In this document: positions 40,649 to 43,084 of the stretch, one piece after another
Layout: each line of letters opens with the position of its first letter
Numbering within the stretch: position 1 is the stretch's first letter
From: an uncultured Prevotella sp.
GTDB taxonomy: Bacteria; Bacteroidota; Bacteroidia; Bacteroidales; Bacteroidaceae
Assembly: GCA_900543975.1 (NCBI GenBank)
Contig: UQTI01000017.1
Coordinates: forward strand, 1 to 43,084
DNA: 43,084 nt
Direction of reading: 5' to 3'
The notes under the pieces: model-generated
Seen by the model: the letters and a program-made list of their open reading frames with translations, nothing else
Told to the model about the DNA's origin: nothing
The model's database searches: none
Program-made: the position numbers and the translations under genes

Positions 40649-40771
40649 GCGTTCGCTTTGTGTCAACTCGTTTCTTGTCCACTTGTTTGTTGTTGAGCAA
40701 GTTGGAAACTTGCCCAACTTAAGTTAAGTAAGTTAAGAAAGCAAAAAACTTGACAAATATCATCTGAAAAA

Positions 40772-40803
40772 CTTGCAATTATAAGACGAAACTCTTATCT
40801 TTG
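40772..40803 (+). promoter_or_regulatory. Promoter of a short RNA
   Basis: CTTG (40772-40775) and TATCTTTG (40796-40803) are separated by 20 bases. No gene starts within range: a terminator-like hairpin follows after about 35 nt and the next gene has its own promoter. Confidence 0.5.
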
Positions 40804-40809
40804 CAATGT

Positions 40810-40872
40810 TTTTCATGGTATTAGATTTAAGGTTAACAAAAAGATGGGGACACAGCGGTGCCCCCTTTTTTA
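40810..40872 (+). ncRNA. Candidate ~60-nt non-coding RNA ending in a terminator
   Basis: Between the promoter above and a hairpin GGGG-A-CAC-AGCG-GTG-C-CCCC (about 40845-40866) with six T lies GGTATTAGATTTAAGGTTAA, then CAAAAAGAT. I recall this segment recurring before terminators in many Bacteroidales genomes, which would fit a conserved RNA family, but I cannot check it here. The remainder of 40649-40809 holds a GCAAGTT-GGA-AACTTGC hairpin (40697-40713) and no gene. Confidence 0.5.
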
Positions 40873-40918
40873 TGCCCTTAAGTTTTTAGCGCGTTTAAAT
40901 GAAAAAACTCTAACAACC

Positions 40919-40951
40919 TTTCGCGTTTCTTGAAAAAAACATATACCTTTG
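40919..40951 (+). promoter_or_regulatory. Promoter of the T9SS protein / short-peptide pair
   Basis: TTTC (40919-40922) and TACCTTTG (40944-40951) are separated by 21 bases. Transcription would begin near 40958, about 40-50 nt before the start codon. Confidence 0.5.
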
Positions 40952-40996
40952 CATGCTTGAAAAGAAACGAAGAAAACTGAGATTATAAAAAAGATA

Positions 40997-42565
40997 ATGA
41001 TTGAGAAAATGAAACAATGTAAATTTTTACTCATGTTGCTCATGCTCTTTATCGGCATGGGCGCTTATGCACAAACCACGGTTGAGTTTGTGGCAGGAAC
41101 CGACAAAGGTTCAAACAGCAAATTTGGCACTTTTGCTGCATCTGACCAGATAGAGAAAGATGGTGTGACCATGTCGTCAGACAACGCCGTTTTTGATGCC
41201 GACGTGTATCAGACACAGAAAACCGCTTTCTCAAATCGCAAGCTCACATTCTCTTCCAAGAAGAACATCACGAAGATAGAGTTTGAGGGTGGCGAGAACC
41301 TCGCGCTGCTCACAGCCGACAGCTTCGATGCCTCTACAGGCGTGTGGAGCGGCAAGGCAACAGACATCCGTTTCACCATAAGCAGCAAGGGACTGGTAAA
41401 GTTTACCAAGGTCACCGTCACTCTTGACGACGCATCTAATGTTGTTGACAGCAAGAACATCTTTACCGAGACCTTCGACAAGATGGACGGTGAAGGCGGC
41501 AACGACGACAATTTTGACGTGTTGAACTCTCCCTTCGGCAACTTGTCTTCTGACGACTGCGACAACGCCGGATGGAGCTACTGGGGTCTCAGCAACGGCA
41601 AGGCCGACAAGTGTGTGCGTATAGAGATGTCGGCTTCGTTGACCACACCTGCTCTTACCAATCTTAAGGGCGATGCCTTCCTCTTCTTCCGTGCGGCACA
41701 GAACCGCAATGTTGCTACCTCCATTAATCTGTCTATATCGGGTGAAGGCTCTCTCTCTGAGAATAGCGTAAAGCTGGAGAAGACGTTTAACGATTATGTG
41801 GTTCTCATCAAGGACGCCACACCCGAGACCAAGGTCACGTTTTCATGTAGCATAGCTGGATGTTTCTTCCTTGACAACGTCAAGATTGAGCGTGCCATCG
41901 TGCTCGACGAGGCTACCGACAACGCCCAGACGCTGAGCGACAACGACAAGCTCACCGTGAACGTGGCTTTCAACCGTCCGCTCTCTCCCGACTATTGGAA
42001 CACCGTTGCCCTGCCCTTCGATGTGCAGGCTGCCGACATGTCAAAGATCTTTGGCGAGGACGTAAAGGTCAAGGCGTTTGACCGTTGGGATGCCGCTGCA
42101 CAGACCCTCTTCTTCAAAGATGCCGCCGCCATCGTGGCAGGCACACCTTACCTCGTGAAGCCCTCAGAGGCTGTAGGCTCTCTCATGCTCACCGACATCA
42201 AGGTCGTAGCCGACGCCAAAACCGTGACCTCCGGTCCCGTTGCCTTCCATGCTGTCTTCAGCCCCACAACCATCAACGCAAGCGATGTGTTCCTCGGCAC
42301 CGATGGCATGCTATACCGTCCCGACACCGACGTGGAGGGCGCTGACAACATGAAGGGCTTCCGTGCTTTCTTCTCTGGTCTCACCGACCTGACCAACGCC
42401 AAGGTCAACATTGACGGAACGCTTACATCTATCGACAGCATCAGCGGCAACGCTTCGGTTGAGGCTGCCAAGGTCTACACCATCGACGGACAGTATGTCG
42501 GCAACAGCACCAAGGGTCTGAAGAAGGGCTTCTACATTGTGGGAGGCAAGAAAGTTGTGTTATAA
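40997..42565 (+). CDS. Secreted surface protein with T9SS type A sorting tail (522 aa)
   Basis: A signal peptide (KQCKFLLMLLMLFIGMGAYA) follows the first or second Met (40997 or 41009). Residues about 150-300 form a jelly-roll-like domain beginning IFTETFDKMDGEGGNDDNFD, related to the one in the M6 protease at 4235-6424. Next comes a domain with FNRPLSPDYWNTVALPFDVQ and GTPYLVKPSEAVG, related to one in the protein at 1238-3589. The tail AKVYTIDGQYVGNSTKGL, then KKGFYIVGGKKVVL is a T9SS type A sorting signal. No catalytic site is seen; the domains suggest binding of carbohydrate or another surface polymer. The short-peptide gene at 42614 follows 48 bases later. Confidence 0.82.
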   Translation: MIEKMKQCKFLLMLLMLFIGMGAYAQTTVEFVAGTDKGSNSKFGTFAASDQIEKDGVTMSSDNAVFDADVYQTQKTAFSNRKLTFSSKKNITKIEFEGGENLALLTADSFDASTGVWSGKATDIRFTISSKGLVKFTKVTVTLDDASNVVDSKNIFTETFDKMDGEGGNDDNFDVLNSPFGNLSSDDCDNAGWSYWGLSNGKADKCVRIEMSASLTTPALTNLKGDAFLFFRAAQNRNVATSINLSISGEGSLSENSVKLEKTFNDYVVLIKDATPETKVTFSCSIAGCFFLDNVKIERAIVLDEATDNAQTLSDNDKLTVNVAFNRPLSPDYWNTVALPFDVQAADMSKIFGEDVKVKAFDRWDAAAQTLFFKDAAAIVAGTPYLVKPSEAVGSLMLTDIKVVADAKTVTSGPVAFHAVFSPTTINASDVFLGTDGMLYRPDTDVEGADNMKGFRAFFSGLTDLTNAKVNIDGTLTSIDSISGNASVEAAKVYTIDGQYVGNSTKGLKKGFYIVGGKKVVL

Positions 42566-42613
42566 ACAAAAAAAGAAAAAATAGGCGATGTCTATCGTCG
42601 CTTCCGACAAGTT

Positions 42614-42805
42614 ATGGAAAAGAAAATTTACTCTGAACCCCAAATACAGATCTTAGAGATTGATGTAGAGGACACGATGGTGAACAAAACCTCTAGGTTG
42701 TATGACCAAAACCAGATTGTGGTTGATCCAACCACTATAGGCAAGGGCAATGCCAACAATGCCGCTTCGAAGATAACAATCAACGGGGTGTGGGACGATA
42801 AATAA
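42614..42805 (+). CDS. Short peptide of the KxYxxP-start type (63 aa), downstream of a T9SS protein
   Basis: The frame encodes 63 residues beginning MEKKIYSEPQIQILEIDVED, followed by a polar Asn-rich part (IVVDPTTIGKGNANNAASK) and ending INGVWDDK. It resembles the peptide at 926-1099 in its K-x-Y-x-x-P-x-I-x-I-L start and acidic Trp end. No signal peptide or membrane segment is present. It lies 48 bases after the surface-protein gene and is followed by a strong terminator, so the two genes are probably cotranscribed. Its function is unknown. Confidence 0.65.
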   Translation: MEKKIYSEPQIQILEIDVEDTMVNKTSRLYDQNQIVVDPTTIGKGNANNAASKITINGVWDDK

Positions 42806-42863
42806 AACCTTTTTTCCAAAAAAACGAAAGAAAGGTTTAAAAGCAAAAACTTATTGTTAGAGG

Positions 42864-42903
42864 CAAAGGTCAGACATGCACAACGAGGCGTGTCTGGCCT
42901 TTG
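42864..42903 (+). terminator. Strong terminator after the short-peptide gene
   Basis: CAAAGGTCAGACATGC (42864-42879) pairs with GCGTGTCTGGCCTTTG (42888-42903) with two mismatches, followed by TTTG. A smaller AAGGGC-CATTTA-GCCCTT hairpin lies at 42937-42954. Confidence 0.8.
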
Positions 42904-42995
42904 TTTGTATGACCGATTTTGTTAAATTTCTCCAAGAAGGGCCATTTAGCCCTTTACCGATGCTGTGTTTGTCGCATTTTATTTGTATTTTTGCC

Positions 42996-43084
42996 ATGCC
43001 TAAAAAGGGCGTATGTCCTTTTTTAAGTAGTAAGCGTGTCCGCGATGCAGCCTTTTTTTTAATCATTATGCTTGTTACCTTTGC
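42996..43084 (+). CDS. Possible start of an exported protein, cut by the window end
   Basis: From the ATG at 42996 a frame runs open to the edge: MPKKGVCPFLSSKRVRDAAF, then FLIIMLVTF. Basic residues followed by a hydrophobic run look like the start of a signal peptide. Against it, a TATTTTTG box (42986-42993) sits so close that the ATG would be at or before the transcription start. Another -7-like box, TACCTTTG, lies at 43076-43083 and may serve a gene beyond the window. A GG-rich hairpin (43003-43025) overlaps the frame. This remains doubtful. Confidence 0.25.
   Translation, partial: MPKKGVCPFLSSKRVRDAAFFLIIMLVTF

Overview
The window is chromosomal DNA from a member of the Bacteroidota, most likely Prevotella or a close Prevotellaceae relative. 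Four things support this. Many secreted proteins end in a Prevotella-style type IX secretion (T9SS) sorting tail such as GIYIVNGKKVRK. Promoters fit the Bacteroidota pattern TTTG-N19/20-TAnnTTTG. alaS sits beside a small MerR-type gene. Intergenic DNA is rich in A+T and in short repeats. I see no rRNA, tRNA, CRISPR array or complete insertion sequence.

Layout. 1-6.4 kb: the 3' end of an AAA-ATPase/PD-(D/E)XK gene, then, on the minus strand, a short-peptide gene, a large T9SS surface protein and an M6-family metalloprotease. 6.5-10.3 kb: a ~200-bp palindromic element, alaS, and a divergent MerR-like gene whose promoter overlaps that of alaS. 10-14.8 kb: a minus-strand block (MscS channel, PBP4-type DacB, PH-domain membrane protein, BASS-type transporter) bracketed by two oppositely oriented copies of one repeat element and containing several tandem repeats. 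14.8-18.4 kb: three consecutive secreted proteins on the minus strand. 18.9-25.1 kb: two tandem paralogous ~1,000-residue adhesin-like T9SS proteins. 25.4-30.3 kb: a DUF1810 protein, a glycine-zipper lipoprotein, a CE1-type esterase and a type-B carboxylesterase. 30.4-32.5 kb: an RlpA-like protein and glutamate dehydrogenase on the minus strand. 32.7-37.5 kb: a two-component locus. 37.7-40.6 kb: a receiver/PPDK-N fusion. 40.8-42.9 kb: a likely short RNA, another T9SS protein and a second short-peptide gene.

The most interesting unit is 32.7-37.5 kb. A sigma-54 activator of the NtrC type lies upstream of a perfect-consensus sigma-54 promoter, which has a 19-bp dyad and phased A-tracts upstream of it. 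That promoter faces a small exported Ala/Pro/Glu/Thr-repeat protein followed directly by a hybrid histidine kinase with receiver and HPt domains. This looks like a self-contained envelope-sensing circuit in which the activator drives its own kinase and a repetitive periplasmic or surface protein. A second recurring theme is a short peptide gene (K-x-Y-x-x-P start, acidic Trp-containing end) immediately downstream of a T9SS surface-protein gene, seen at both ends of the window.
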